From: a virus
Length of the DNA stretch: 64,000 nt
Direction: 5' to 3' (one strand)
Virus record (IMG/VR): IMGVR_UViG_3300031812_000001
Location: 1 to 64,000 of that record
In this document: positions 44,600-53,531 of the stretch, piece after piece
Layout of the letters: every line of letters starts with the position of its first letter
Numbering within the stretch: the first letter of the stretch is position 1
Made by a program: the position numbers and the translations under genes
The notes under the pieces: generated by a model
What the model was told of the DNA's origin: nothing
The model's database searches: none
Seen by the model: the letters and a program-made list of their open reading frames with translations, nothing else

Positions 44600-45532
44600 A
44601 TGGCGCGAACAAAGATTGAATGGGCGGACGCGGTTTGGAACCCCATTCGTGGTTGCAGCGCGGTGAGCGAGGGCTGCCGGAACTGCTACGCGGCGCGGAT
44701 GGCGGCGCGCTTCTGGCATGGCGACTGGGGACTGGCGGAGTTTGGCGCGGATGGAAGGGCGCGCTGGACTGGGCGGATAGAGAAGGTGGACGTGAACAAG
44801 CTGCTGGAGCCGCTCGGATGGCGCAAACCGCGGCGAGTGTTTGTGAACTCGATGGGCGATTTGTTTCACGAGGGGGTGCGGCGGGAGTGGATTGAGCAGG
44901 CGTTTGGGGTGATGGCGCTGGCGCGGCAGCATGTCTTTATGGTGCTGACGAAGCGTGCGCTGCGGATGCGGATGCTTTTGGCGGACGATGTTGCCATGAG
45001 GAAGGGTGTCCATAGGGCGGCTCGAATGATTGGGCGCTCCTTGGGACTGGAAACGTGGCCGACTCGCAATGTTTGGCTGGGGGTTAGCGTGGAGGACCAG
45101 CGGGCGGCGGACGAGCGCATCCCTGAACTGCTTGCGACGCCGGCGGCGATGCGGTTTGTGAGCTGCGAGCCATTGCTTGGGCCGGTGGATTTGAAGCCCT
45201 GGTTGGGTGAGAGGCGGCGGCTGGACTGGGTGATTGTTGGCGGAGAGACCGGACCGGGGGCCAGGCCGATGCATCCGGATTGGGCGCGATCACTGAGGGA
45301 TCAGTGTACGGCGGCGGGCGTGCCATTCTTTTTCAAGCAATGGGGGGAGTGGCTGCCGGAGGGCCAGTTTGGTGCGGATGGCGACACGCCGACGCCGGCC
45401 AATACGGGTTGCCAGCGGGCGCTGGTGGGGCTCCTGGAGGGGGGCGACGGAGTGGTGTGCTACCGGGTTGGGCGGCGCAACGCCGGGCGGCTGCTGGATG
45501 GTCGCACTTGGGACGAGTCTCCGATTGAATGA
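44600..45532 (+). CDS. Phage Gp37/Gp68-family protein (DUF5131)
   Basis: A 310-residue protein. KIEWADAVWNPIRGC at the start, then SEGCRNCYAARMAARF, FVNSMGDLFHEGV, WLGVSVEDQ and CEPLLGPVDL, ending GETGPGARPMHPDWARSLRDQC and FFKQWGEW, is a complete match to the DUF5131 family. The CX..SxGCxxCY cluster resembles an iron-sulfur site of radical-SAM-like enzymes. The biochemical role is unknown to me. GGAGGGGG precedes the ATG. Confidence 0.85.
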   Translation: MARTKIEWADAVWNPIRGCSAVSEGCRNCYAARMAARFWHGDWGLAEFGADGRARWTGRIEKVDVNKLLEPLGWRKPRRVFVNSMGDLFHEGVRREWIEQAFGVMALARQHVFMVLTKRALRMRMLLADDVAMRKGVHRAARMIGRSLGLETWPTRNVWLGVSVEDQRAADERIPELLATPAAMRFVSCEPLLGPVDLKPWLGERRRLDWVIVGGETGPGARPMHPDWARSLRDQCTAAGVPFFFKQWGEWLPEGQFGADGDTPTPANTGCQRALVGLLEGGDGVVCYRVGRRNAGRLLDGRTWDESPIE

Positions 45533-45542
45533 GGTGAACGAC

Positions 45543-46031
45543 ATGGATTATTACGATGATCTGATCAGACAACGCGGAGAGGCGGAGGCCTCCGCGATCA
45601 TTGCAGACGATGCGCGAAAGCTGCGCCGCCACTTGTGCCTCATCCGGCTCATGGCGGCTGTGGCTGCTGCGCGGGAATTGTGTCGGCATGGCATCAAGGC
45701 GCCCTCCGGCACTTGGCAGTTCGAACAGGGCTGGATGGGTCTCATGCGGGAGGCGCGCTACGCGAAGGTGGCGGACGGACCGGCGCCGGAGTACGTCGTG
45801 CGCATAATCGCGTCCGGCGTTCCGATAGACGATACTGAGCACATCGTCTTGAATGCTGGCCTCTTGCTCAGCCGGATGCAACACGGATTCATTCCGTCCG
45901 CTCCGTTCCCGTCCGAGGACTATCAGCGCGGCTGGGAAGCCGCATGTCAGGCGCTGCGGGAATCCCATGAGGCGCGCCTTTTGGCCGAGGCGTTGGAGGA
46001 GATCAGGGGCATGTGCGGTGATGGATTCTAA
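45543..46031 (+). CDS. Hypothetical protein
   Basis: A protein of 162 residues from the ATG at 45543 (GAGGTGAA upstream). It is mostly helical, with RLMAAVAAARELCRHGIKAP and a later DTEHIVLNAGLLLSRM. No motif recognised. It overlaps the next gene by 11 bases. Confidence 0.5.
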   Translation: MDYYDDLIRQRGEAEASAIIADDARKLRRHLCLIRLMAAVAAARELCRHGIKAPSGTWQFEQGWMGLMREARYAKVADGPAPEYVVRIIASGVPIDDTEHIVLNAGLLLSRMQHGFIPSAPFPSEDYQRGWEAACQALRESHEARLLAEALEEIRGMCGDGF

Positions 46032-46251
46032 GGCAGACGCGCCACTGTGGGAATTGGCCGGCCCACGGCTGGAGGCCGGCCTCGAGCCCCGGTCCGCCAA
46101 GCTAATGATGGCCATTGAGCGGCACGTCGCGCGGCGGACGCGTCACGGGCGCGGGTGCCGTTGTATGCGGTGTGCGGCGTGGCGCGTTCGACTGAAGCGC
46201 TACGCCAGGATCATCGGGCTGGCGGAGGCGAGAGGGGCGCTGGAGGCGTAA
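46021..46251 (+). CDS. Small Cys/Arg-rich protein
   Basis: A protein of 76 residues from the ATG at 46021, which overlaps the previous stop. RRTRHGRGCRCMRCAAWRVR gives a CxCxxC knuckle in a very basic setting, suggesting nucleic-acid contact. Family unknown. Confidence 0.5.
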   Translation: MDSKADAPLWELAGPRLEAGLEPRSAKLMMAIERHVARRTRHGRGCRCMRCAAWRVRLKRYARIIGLAEARGALEA

Positions 46252-46254
46252 GGG

Positions 46255-46449
46255 ATGGATCAATCGGTTAAGCTGAGGCGGCTGCGGCAGGAGTGGTTGA
46301 GGGAGACGCGGCGGGAGTTGACGCAGTTGGCGATGCGGATGGTGGAACTGCGCGACCGGGAGCGGAGGCTGTTGTGTGAACTGAAGCAGGATGAGGCGAG
46401 TGGCGGGGGAGCAGAAGCGTCTGGTCTAGCGGGGCGGGGCGATGAGTAA
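46255..46449 (+). CDS. Small coiled-coil protein
   Basis: A 64-residue protein with a Leu/Arg/Glu-rich helix (LRRLRQEWLRETRRELTQLA) and a Gly-rich tail. It overlaps the next start by 8 bases. Its only likely role, from shape, is as a partner of another operon protein. Confidence 0.45.
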   Translation: MDQSVKLRRLRQEWLRETRRELTQLAMRMVELRDRERRLLCELKQDEASGGGAEASGLAGRGDE

Positions 46450-46903
46450 GGACGTTGCGGCGAGGCAACGCTGGCGGCATCCGAACGACCGGAACCTGGC
46501 GATTCTGCGCGAGCGGCTGGAGGGGGTCTCGATGGGGGACCTGGCTGAGAAGCACGGGATCAGCCGGGCGAGGGTTAAGCAGATCGTGGACTCAACATCC
46601 CTATTGATAAGGTGGGCGTCCTACGAGATCGAGCGTTTGACGTACAGGGTCGAGCGGCTGGAGAAGCTGCTGCTTTTGGCGAGGCGGATTCGTGGCCGGA
46701 ATTTCGAGAGGATTCCGGTGACGGAACTCCACATACCACCGCAGAACGTAAAGCTGCTGGTGGGCGCGGGCCTTACGACGGTGGGGTCCGTAGAAAAGGC
46801 TACAAATGAACAACTTAAGGAGATTGGTCTATCGAAATTTTCGGTAAAGGGCCTTCGGGCTGAATGCTTGCGGCTGCGTGCTGCATGGAGGTCGCGTCGA
46901 TGA
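46442..46903 (+). CDS. HTH protein fused to an RNA polymerase alpha-CTD-like domain
   Basis: A 153-residue protein. Residues about 18-50 (LAILRERLEGVSMGDLAEKH, ISRARVKQIVDS) form a sigma-region-4-like helix-turn-helix. A helix of Leu/Arg heptads follows. The C-terminal 50 residues (IPPQNVKLLVGAGLTTVGSV, EKATNEQLKEIGLSKFSVKG) have the helix-hairpin-helix pattern of the alpha-subunit C-terminal domain, including the GLTTVG..EKAT..QL.EI core. A protein joining promoter binding to an alpha-CTD mimic could redirect host polymerase. It is a candidate regulator for the dyad-spacer promoters, by inference only. Confidence 0.6.
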   Translation: MSKDVAARQRWRHPNDRNLAILRERLEGVSMGDLAEKHGISRARVKQIVDSTSLLIRWASYEIERLTYRVERLEKLLLLARRIRGRNFERIPVTELHIPPQNVKLLVGAGLTTVGSVEKATNEQLKEIGLSKFSVKGLRAECLRLRAAWRSRR

Positions 46904-47108
46904 TGGACAAGGACTTGAAATACCTGTTTACGATGCTGATGCTGTTCGGGCTTGAGAGCCTGGCGATATGGCTGCTGGCGGTTGCGTCGGTAGCGATTGG
47001 TGGACTGGCCGGCGTGCTGGTCGTTGGGCTGGTGATCATACCGGGGATTGTGGTGGTTGTGGATCGGTGGGGCAAGGGCGGCGGCAGGCGGCCGGTTGGG
47101 GGTGGAAA

Positions 47109-47112
<4 letters not shown>
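46900..47112 (+). CDS. Small two-segment membrane protein
   Basis: A protein of 70 residues from the ATG at 46900 (GGAGG upstream; overlaps the previous stop). Two hydrophobic stretches, about 9-28 and 32-55 (GGLAGVLVVGLVIIPGIVVV), are followed by a Lys/Gly/Arg tail. An upstream in-frame ATG at 46864 is possible but less well placed. Confidence 0.5.
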
Positions 47113-48329
<1,217 letters not shown>

Positions 48330-48340
48330 AAGGAGATAAC

Positions 48341-48790
48341 ATGGCAAGAAGCATCAACAGGGTGATCCTGCTCGGGTACATCGGCAGCGAACCCGAGATC
48401 AAGCACACCGCGAGCGGCACGCCAGTGGCCCAGTTCAGCATCGCCACAAACCGGCGATGGAAAGACAGAAACACGGGCCTGCTGCGGGAAGAAACCGATT
48501 GGCATCGGGTCGTGCTGTGGCAGCCGGAGAACGTAAAGCCATTTCTGCGCAAGGGTGCACTTGTGGCTGTCGAGGGCAGACTGCAAACCCGTAGCTGGGA
48601 TGACAAGAACGGAATTACGCGCTATATCACTGAAATCATTGCGGAAAGCCTGTCGTTCTGCGGCGGACCGGCGGGCTCCGGTGACAAGCAGGCTAAGCCG
48701 CCGGCAGGGGCCGCGGCGGTCGAGGCCGAAGGAGCGCAAGCCAATGAAAATAAACCGTTTGAGGCTACCGATGATGATGTTCCGTTCTGA
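48341..48790 (+). CDS. ssb: Single-stranded DNA-binding protein
   Basis: A 149-residue protein behind AAAGGAG. It has the full OB-fold pattern: SINRVILLGYIGSEPEIKHT, VAQFSIATNRRW, WHRVVLWQPENVKPFLRKGA, LVAVEGRLQTRSWDD. A flexible Gly/Ala/Pro tail ends in the acidic tip DDDVPF, which recruits host repair proteins. It closes the early operon. Confidence 0.92.
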   Translation: MARSINRVILLGYIGSEPEIKHTASGTPVAQFSIATNRRWKDRNTGLLREETDWHRVVLWQPENVKPFLRKGALVAVEGRLQTRSWDDKNGITRYITEIIAESLSFCGGPAGSGDKQAKPPAGAAAVEAEGAQANENKPFEATDDDVPF

Positions 48791-48793
48791 GGC

Positions 48794-48822
48794 TTGACAA
48801 GCATTGACGGTCATGGCATAAA
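48794..48822 (+). promoter_or_regulatory. Dyad-spacer promoter 3
   Basis: TTGACA, 17-bp spacer AGCATTGACGGTCATGG, CATAAA. It starts three bases after the ssb stop and serves the gene at 48840. Half-sites GC and GC plus the central CGG fit the family. Confidence 0.75.
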
Positions 48823-48839
48823 GGGTTCAGGAGGAAAAC

Positions 48840-49121
48840 ATGCAGTACCCGCTGATTCACCTGAACGGAACAAGCCCCGAGCGGTTGCTCGACGACTACT
48901 GCCGGGCCGCCAATGCTGTTCGCGCCGCTATCGAGGCCGTCCAACTGGCGGCGCCCAACCTGCGGGACTACTACCCGCTCGAACCCGCGTGCTGGAATAC
49001 CGCCATCGGCGAACACCAGGCGCGCATGGACCGGCTGCGGTCCGTGCTGGCCGAGCTGGAGCAACTGGCCGAGTATGCCTGCGATTGGGCAGATCGAAAG
49101 GGGGCGTCCGTGGGCGGATAG
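48840..49121 (+). CDS. Hypothetical accessory protein
   Basis: A 93-residue protein behind AGGAGG with its own dyad-spacer promoter and a following terminator, so it is a single-gene unit. It is helical and contains LLDDYCRAANAVRAAIEAVQ and MDRLRSVLAELEQLAEYACD, likely an antiparallel coiled coil. Function unknown. Confidence 0.6.
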   Translation: MQYPLIHLNGTSPERLLDDYCRAANAVRAAIEAVQLAAPNLRDYYPLEPACWNTAIGEHQARMDRLRSVLAELEQLAEYACDWADRKGASVGG

Positions 49122-49154
49122 TCGAATTTGCGCATTAGAGGCGCTAGGATCAAT

Positions 49155-49199
49155 CGGCGGGCCGGGGGCGGTATAAACCCCTTGCCCGCCGCTTTCGTT
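49155..49199 (+). terminator. Terminator-like hairpin after 48840 gene
   Basis: CGGCGGGC (49155-49162) pairs with GCCCGCCG (49184-49191), with an inner GGGG/CCCC stem, followed by CTTTCGTTT. The U-run is interrupted, so strength is uncertain. Confidence 0.6.
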
Positions 49200-49859
49200 T
49201 CAATGGCGGGGCTCTAATGCGCAGCAATGGGCATTTCTCGCGGCGGTCTGGACGCAGGGGTGCGGGGGTGGGGGTGGACATGGCTGCGGAGGCGGGCGGT
49301 TGGTCTTGCCGGCTGAACGGGCACGGTGGCCGGCGGAAGGCCGGGGGTTCTGAATGGACCAGCACCTCAGAGTGAGAATGAATAAGTGTCCTAAAATCAA
49401 CAACTTGCAAGCCAAAGTTAAAGTAATACTTGAAGTGGCTTGCGGCCCATCGCCTTTTCTCTGCCGGACACAGGACTTCGGGGCAGGTGACGCCAGCGAG
49501 CGCGAGTTAACAAGTCCTGTATTTTCAGCAAGATGCAGCCACAACTTCAAGTACCGCATGGGGTTGTTTCCGGCTGGTTCTGGTGTGCCAGCATTATCAG
49601 CAGCTTGCCGTGGAATTGCGATGTGCTACTTTAGGTTTGGCTTGCAATCTACTGATTTTAAAGGGTTTACGTGTTGCAGAATTGTGCTGGTTCTGGCTTG
49701 CCTGTATTATCATCGGCTTGCGGTTGGATTTGTGTGTGTTACTTTAAGTTTGGCTTGTAATTTACTGATTGCAATGGAGTTAGGCGTTGCAGAATTTTGC
49801 GGGCCACGTGGCCTTGCCTCTGGCCATTGGCGTGCTACGATGTCTGAGTTGGAGGGATC
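49200..49859. repeat. 660-bp non-coding region with a long hairpin and three related repeats
   Basis: No convincing gene is present, and the second half is richer in A/T than its surroundings. TACTTGAAGT (49427-49436) pairs perfectly with ACTTCAAGTA (49544-49553). Inside this stem GGCTTGC pairs with GCAAG..GCC, and ACAGGACTT pairs with AAGTCCTGT, making one hairpin of about 125 nt. Two diverged tandem units of about 112 bp follow (from about 49577 and 49689), each with GGTTCTGG, ACTTTARGTTTGGCTTG and GTTGCAGAATT. An inverted copy of ACTTTAAcTTTGGCTTGCAA lies at about 49402-49426. A structured RNA, a small inverted-repeat element, or a decayed mobile element are all possible. Confidence 0.5.
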
Positions 49860-50195
49860 ATGAGATACATCCTCAACAGCGCTGTTGTTACTTCGCCCGG
49901 CGACTACCGCTATACGCTTCTGACCGTCGATGAGGCCAGATCGTGGGTGTGCGATGGGCCGTATTTGTCCACGATGGGGTATCAAGAGACGGCGGAGCTG
50001 GCGCAGGAGATCCTCGGAGTGCCCGTGCCCATGAACCGGGTGATGATCCGGATGGAGCCCGGCGACGAAGCGCTGGTGGTGCGGATTAATCTGCCGCCGG
50101 GCAGCCCGAGGCTGAACCCACGCGACAAGGGCCGGCTGCGGGAGGTGCTGCGTCAGCAGCAGATCGAGATCGGACTACTGAAGAGAACGGCGTAG
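49860..50195 (+). CDS. DUF1874 family protein (AcrIII-1/STIV B116-like), catalytic His replaced by Tyr
   Basis: A 111-residue protein behind GGAGG. MRYILNSAVV, the TVDEAR helix, STMGYQETAELAQEILG, VNR-type MNRVMIRMEPGDEALVVRI and the final helix match DUF1874. Members such as SIRV1 gp29 (AcrIII-1) cut the type III CRISPR signal cyclic tetra-adenylate using a His in an SxGHxxT motif. Here Tyr41 occupies that place (GYQET), one base away from His. The protein may bind but not cut the ligand, or do something else. A second family member with the His is at 56065. Confidence 0.78.
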   Translation: MRYILNSAVVTSPGDYRYTLLTVDEARSWVCDGPYLSTMGYQETAELAQEILGVPVPMNRVMIRMEPGDEALVVRINLPPGSPRLNPRDKGRLREVLRQQQIEIGLLKRTA

Positions 50196-50234
50196 TCTTC
50201 TTGTAATACGCTGATGCTGCGGCATTTTTGTCTC

Positions 50235-50263
50235 TTGACACACAATGGCGGTCATTGTATATT
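50235..50263 (+). promoter_or_regulatory. Dyad-spacer promoter 4
   Basis: TTGACA, spacer CACAATGGCGGTCATTG, TATATT. The dyad ACAATG-GCGGT-CATTGT is perfect in its 6-bp arms. It serves the gene at 50280. Confidence 0.85.
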
Positions 50264-50279
50264 GTGGGGGGAGGAAAAA

Positions 50280-50597
50280 ATGAGAGCCTACACTCCAACC
50301 CGTTACGAGATCGTGGCACAAAAGGACGGCGTCGCGCTTCTGGTCGCATACACCAGCCGCCGGAGCCTGAGAACGCTTGTGCGGGCCTGCCAAGCTGTCG
50401 GACGCGATCTTCTGGCGGCTCTTGGTGGCCTGCCTGAGGATTCGGTGATGACACGGCGCAGCGGGGAGATTGCGCTGGACCTATCTGGTTGGACCATCCG
50501 ATACTCGGGCCGAACACAAAGAGAGGCGGAACTCGAGGGGGAACTCCCTTGGGTTCGGGATCTGGCAAAAAAGCGCTTGACATGCCCTGTCGGATAG
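50280..50597 (+). CDS. Hypothetical accessory protein
   Basis: A protein of 105 residues from the ATG at 50280 with GGGGGGAGG upstream and its own promoter. It has YTSRRSLRTLVRACQAVGRD and EIALDLSGWTIRYSGR; no family known. Its 3' end contains the promoter for the next unit. Confidence 0.55.
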   Translation: MRAYTPTRYEIVAQKDGVALLVAYTSRRSLRTLVRACQAVGRDLLAALGGLPEDSVMTRRSGEIALDLSGWTIRYSGRTQREAELEGELPWVRDLAKKRLTCPVG

Positions 50598-50605
50598 GGC
50601 ATAAT
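50577..50605 (+). promoter_or_regulatory. Dyad-spacer promoter 5
   Basis: TTGACA, spacer TGCCCTGTCGGATAGGG, CATAAT. The dyad ATGCCCT/AGGGCAT spans the spacer and the edge of the -10. It lies within the last codons of the upstream gene. Confidence 0.82.
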
Positions 50606-50623
50606 GAGCGCATGGAGGAAACG

Positions 50624-50674
50624 ATGCTATACAGGACATGCAAGATCGAAAAGTTCATGGAGGTGCGTCCGTGA
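50624..50674 (+). CDS. 16-residue leader peptide candidate
   Basis: GGAGGAA sits 4 bases before an ATG that opens a 16-codon frame (MLYRTCKIEKFMEVRP). Its TGA overlaps the GTG of the next gene (GTGA). The position and coupling suggest a translated leader; it may also be a chance frame. Confidence 0.4.
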   Translation: MLYRTCKIEKFMEVRP

Positions 50675-50904
50675 AGCGAGATCCGGTGATTCACCTCCCC
50701 ATACCCGGAGTGACTCGCGGTCTGGTCGGACTCGCGCGCTGCGGTCGCGTTGTCACGTGGTGGAGCGGGGACCACCAGCAGACGCTCCGCGATTTTGCGC
50801 GAGATTCAGCCCGCGGGGACACCGCGGGCTACTGTCGGGCCTGCATCAGAGCGCTGGTGGCCACTCGCCGCCGGCGCGCCAAGAGCAAGATCGGACGAGG
50901 ATGA
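50671..50904 (+). CDS. Small basic protein (GTG start)
   Basis: A protein of 77 residues. The GTG at 50671 has GGAGG 7 bases upstream. It contains CGRVVTWWSG and YCRACIRALV with a very basic end (RRRRAKSKIGRG). It overlaps the next gene by 4 bases (ATGA). Confidence 0.55.
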   Translation: MKRDPVIHLPIPGVTRGLVGLARCGRVVTWWSGDHQQTLRDFARDSARGDTAGYCRACIRALVATRRRRAKSKIGRG

Positions 50905-51596
50905 GCATGAACCTAGACTTTCAGGAAGTGGTTAAGCGCGCCAAACAAGCCGCAGCCTACAGGGAAGTCATGGAGGATCTCGAATCCATGAGCGGATGGG
51001 ATGATTTTGTCCGCCACCCGAAGGCTCATGATTTGGCCTGCTGGTATGCCAGACGTATCGCCACGGGGCCTGTGCCAGACCTGGAACCGATCATCGCGCG
51101 GGATGCCGCCGCTGCGTGCGAGTACGCCAGAGACATCCTGCGCGCAAGGTTTCCCGAAGCGGAGCCGACCATCGCCGCGCACCCGGATTGGGCGTGCAAC
51201 TACGCCCGAGAAATTATTGGCGGGCTGTGGCCGGAGGCGGAGGAAGCCATCGCCAGCCAACCGGGATCTGCATACTACTATGCCCGCAACCTCATCCGGG
51301 GACGCTGGCCAAACGGTGAACCAGCGGTTTCCCGGAGCCCGCGCTACTCGTACTGCTACGCCAGAGACATTATCCGTGGCCGCTGGCCGGAGGCTGAGCA
51401 TACCATTGCTCAGGACTGCATTTACGCGCTTCAATACGCCCGGGATGTGATCAAAGACCGCTGGCCGGAGGCAGAACCCGTGATTGTTAAAGATCCACTT
51501 CAGGCGTACTTCTATGCTCGTGAGGTCCTGAAATGCAGTCCGCGGGAGGCGCGAAGGGGCTTCCTTCCGAAGCCGCGTCAAGGGGCGCGGCGCTGA
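50901..51596 (+). CDS. WPEAEP-repeat protein, paralogue 1
   Basis: A protein of 231 residues from the ATG at 50901 (a second ATG at 50907 is equally possible). It has an N-terminal conserved block (VVKRAKQAAAYREVMEDLES, MSGWDDFVRHP) and then five 26-residue units, each with RWPEAEP..I...P..A..YAR.(V/I)(I/L). The units are likely paired helices stacking into a solenoid. I know this repeat only as an uncharacterised phage sequence. It is coupled to the upstream gene, whereas paralogues 2 and 3 follow a promoter of their own. Confidence 0.7.
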   Translation: MSMNLDFQEVVKRAKQAAAYREVMEDLESMSGWDDFVRHPKAHDLACWYARRIATGPVPDLEPIIARDAAAACEYARDILRARFPEAEPTIAAHPDWACNYAREIIGGLWPEAEEAIASQPGSAYYYARNLIRGRWPNGEPAVSRSPRYSYCYARDIIRGRWPEAEHTIAQDCIYALQYARDVIKDRWPEAEPVIVKDPLQAYFYAREVLKCSPREARRGFLPKPRQGARR

Positions 51597-51607
51597 TAAG
51601 ATCCTGC

Positions 51608-51636
51608 TTGACACACTATGCCAGATAGTGTATGAT
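51608..51636 (+). promoter_or_regulatory. Dyad-spacer promoter 6 with 5'-terminal hairpin
   Basis: TTGACA, spacer CACTATGCCAGATAGTG, TATGAT. The dyad ACACTAT-GCCAG-ATAGTGT is perfect. Seven bases after the -10 the transcript would begin with the hairpin GCGG-GAAG-CCGC (51644-51655), followed by the ribosome site AGAGGAGGAA. Confidence 0.87.
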
Positions 51637-51669
51637 GCAAGCAGCGGGAAGCCGCAAAGAGGAGGAAAG

Positions 51670-52389
51670 ATGAACTTAAGCTTTCACGATGCAGTTAAGC
51701 GCGCAAGGGACGCCGGAGCCTGCCGGGAGGTGGTCCGAAAGCTGGAAGCCATGACCGGCTGGGACGAATTCGCCCGGCATCCGATGGCCCCCGATTGGGC
51801 CTGCTGGTATGCCATCCGTGTCGTCAGGCAGCCCGTGCCCGACCTGGAGCCGATCATCGCGCGAAACGCCAGAGACGCTTATATGTATGCCGAGGGCATT
51901 CTCCGCCGCAGATTCGAGCCTGGAGAGCCCGCCATTGCAACCAGATCAACCTACGCCTATTACTACGCCCGCGACGTGATCCGCGCCCGCTGGCCGCAAG
52001 GGGAGCCGGCAATTGCCCGGAGCGCGGTGACGGCATCATTGTATGCTATTGACCTGATCGGAGGAAGGTGGCCCCAAGCCGAGACCACCATCATGAAAGA
52101 TCCCGGATCAGCATGTTTGTATGCTCGGCAGGCCATTCGGGGCCGCTGGCCGGAAGCGGAGCCGGTCATCGCCAGCGAGCCTTGGGCTGCTATGATGTAC
52201 GCCCGAGAGGTTCTGCGGTCTAGATGGCCCGAGGCAGAGCCCCTGGTTTCTCGGGAGCCGGAGTCGGCCTTCCACTACGCTCGGGATGTGATCGGCGGCC
52301 GCTGGCCGGAAGCCGAACCGGTCATCCTGTCGGATGACGACTACGCCTGGCGTTATGAGCACGAGGTTTTAGAGAGAGCTGAACCTTAA
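51670..52389 (+). CDS. WPEAEP-repeat protein, paralogue 2
   Basis: A protein of 239 residues from the ATG at 51670 behind GAGGAGGAA. The N-terminal block (FHDAVKRARDAGACREVV, MTGWDEFARHP) is shared with its neighbours, and six 26-residue WP[EQ][AG]E repeats follow. It has the promoter at 51608 and the downstream paralogue probably shares that transcript. Confidence 0.72.
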   Translation: MNLSFHDAVKRARDAGACREVVRKLEAMTGWDEFARHPMAPDWACWYAIRVVRQPVPDLEPIIARNARDAYMYAEGILRRRFEPGEPAIATRSTYAYYYARDVIRARWPQGEPAIARSAVTASLYAIDLIGGRWPQAETTIMKDPGSACLYARQAIRGRWPEAEPVIASEPWAAMMYAREVLRSRWPEAEPLVSREPESAFHYARDVIGGRWPEAEPVILSDDDYAWRYEHEVLERAEP

Positions 52390-52426
52390 CGGTCAGCGGC
52401 AAACCGCAGAGAGAGGAGGAAAGAAC

Positions 52427-53155
52427 ATGGAATTTCACGACGCAATCGCGCGCGCCCGCCAAGCCGGAGCCTGCCGGGAGGCGCTTGAGGCTGTGGAGTC
52501 TATGAGCGGCTGGAATGAATTCGCACTCCATCCAAGGGCCGCAGAATGGGCCATGTGGTATGCGTCCAACGTGATGCAGGACCGTGTCCGGCGGCTGGAA
52601 CCGATCATCGCGCGCCATCCTGAGTACGCCTACCGCTATGCCAGTGAAGTGATCCGCGCCCGCTGGCCTCAGGGGGAGGCGGCAATCGCCAAGGACGCGC
52701 AGTGGGCGTGGCGATACGCCAAGCACGTGATCGGCGGACCGTGGCCTCAGGCGGAACCAGCAATCTCCCAACATCCTGAGTGGGCGTGCTGCTACGCCGT
52801 TGATGTGATCCGCGCTCGCTGGCCCCAAGGGGAACCGGCGATTGCGCGCAACCCATACTACGCTTACTACTACGCACGAAAAATTATCCGCGCCCCCTGG
52901 CCGGAGGCGGAGCCTGTCATGGCCCAACATGCGCAGTGGGCTTACTGCTACGCCCGCGACGTGATCCGCGGGCGGTGGACTCAAGTGGAGGCAGCCATCG
53001 CCAAGCATCCGCATTGGGCGTACTGCTACGCTCGGCACGTGATTGGCGGCCGCTGGCCAGAGGCGGAACCGGTCATTGCCAGAGATGGGTTCGCTGCGCA
53101 CTACTACGACTGCACAGTTCGAGGCGTTTTAGGCCGCAAGGAGGAGGAGAAATGA
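52427..53155 (+). CDS. WPEAEP-repeat protein, paralogue 3
   Basis: A protein of 242 residues with the same N-terminal block (FHDAIARARQAGACREAL, MSGWNEFALHP) and six repeats, several with QHPEWACCYA-type Trp/Cys/Tyr signatures. The leader has the conserved hairpin GCGG-CAAA-CCGC (52400-52411) and AGAGAGGAGGAA but no clear promoter, so the hairpin may mark a processing site. Its stop overlaps the next start. Confidence 0.72.
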   Translation: MEFHDAIARARQAGACREALEAVESMSGWNEFALHPRAAEWAMWYASNVMQDRVRRLEPIIARHPEYAYRYASEVIRARWPQGEAAIAKDAQWAWRYAKHVIGGPWPQAEPAISQHPEWACCYAVDVIRARWPQGEPAIARNPYYAYYYARKIIRAPWPEAEPVMAQHAQWAYCYARDVIRGRWTQVEAAIAKHPHWAYCYARHVIGGRWPEAEPVIARDGFAAHYYDCTVRGVLGRKEEEK

Positions 53156-53496
53156 CTGACGAGTTGATCACTGCATTCGGCCCCGATATCCCCATGCAGG
53201 AAATCGCGGCCGCGCTCTGGTACTACGACCGCGGCGAGATCGAGGACATCATCGAGCTGGCCAACACGGACATACAAGAGGCCTGCCAGCGGCTGATGCA
53301 GGCAAAAAAAGAGGCCGATGAAGCGTTCGGCGAGGGCTGGCAGGTTGTCGAGACCGTCAGCCCAGAAACACCGTGGGCCGTGGAAAAGCGGTTGTGGGAC
53401 ATGGATTTGTCTTGTGGTCGAGACGGCGCGGTGACGTATTGGTTGGTGCCCAAGAGGAGGCTCCGCCGGGTGCAGAGGCTGCTGGACAAGTGTTAG
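53152..53496 (+). CDS. Hypothetical protein coupled to the repeat family
   Basis: A protein of 114 residues from the ATG at 53152, overlapping the upstream stop, with AAGGAGGAGG upstream. It is acidic at first (YYDRGEIEDIIELANTDIQE), with Trp residues in the middle and a basic end (PKRRLRRVQRLLDKC). No family recognised. Confidence 0.55.
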   Translation: MTDELITAFGPDIPMQEIAAALWYYDRGEIEDIIELANTDIQEACQRLMQAKKEADEAFGEGWQVVETVSPETPWAVEKRLWDMDLSCGRDGAVTYWLVPKRRLRRVQRLLDKC

Positions 53497-53531
53497 TCTG
53501 GGCAGATCTGAGCCCGTGTAACCAGAGGTCC

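Noticed and set aside
50901-53155. 78-bp repeats as non-coding satellite
   Set aside because: The repeats stay in frame, encode consistent Trp-Pro-Glu motifs and have start sites and a promoter, so they are coding.
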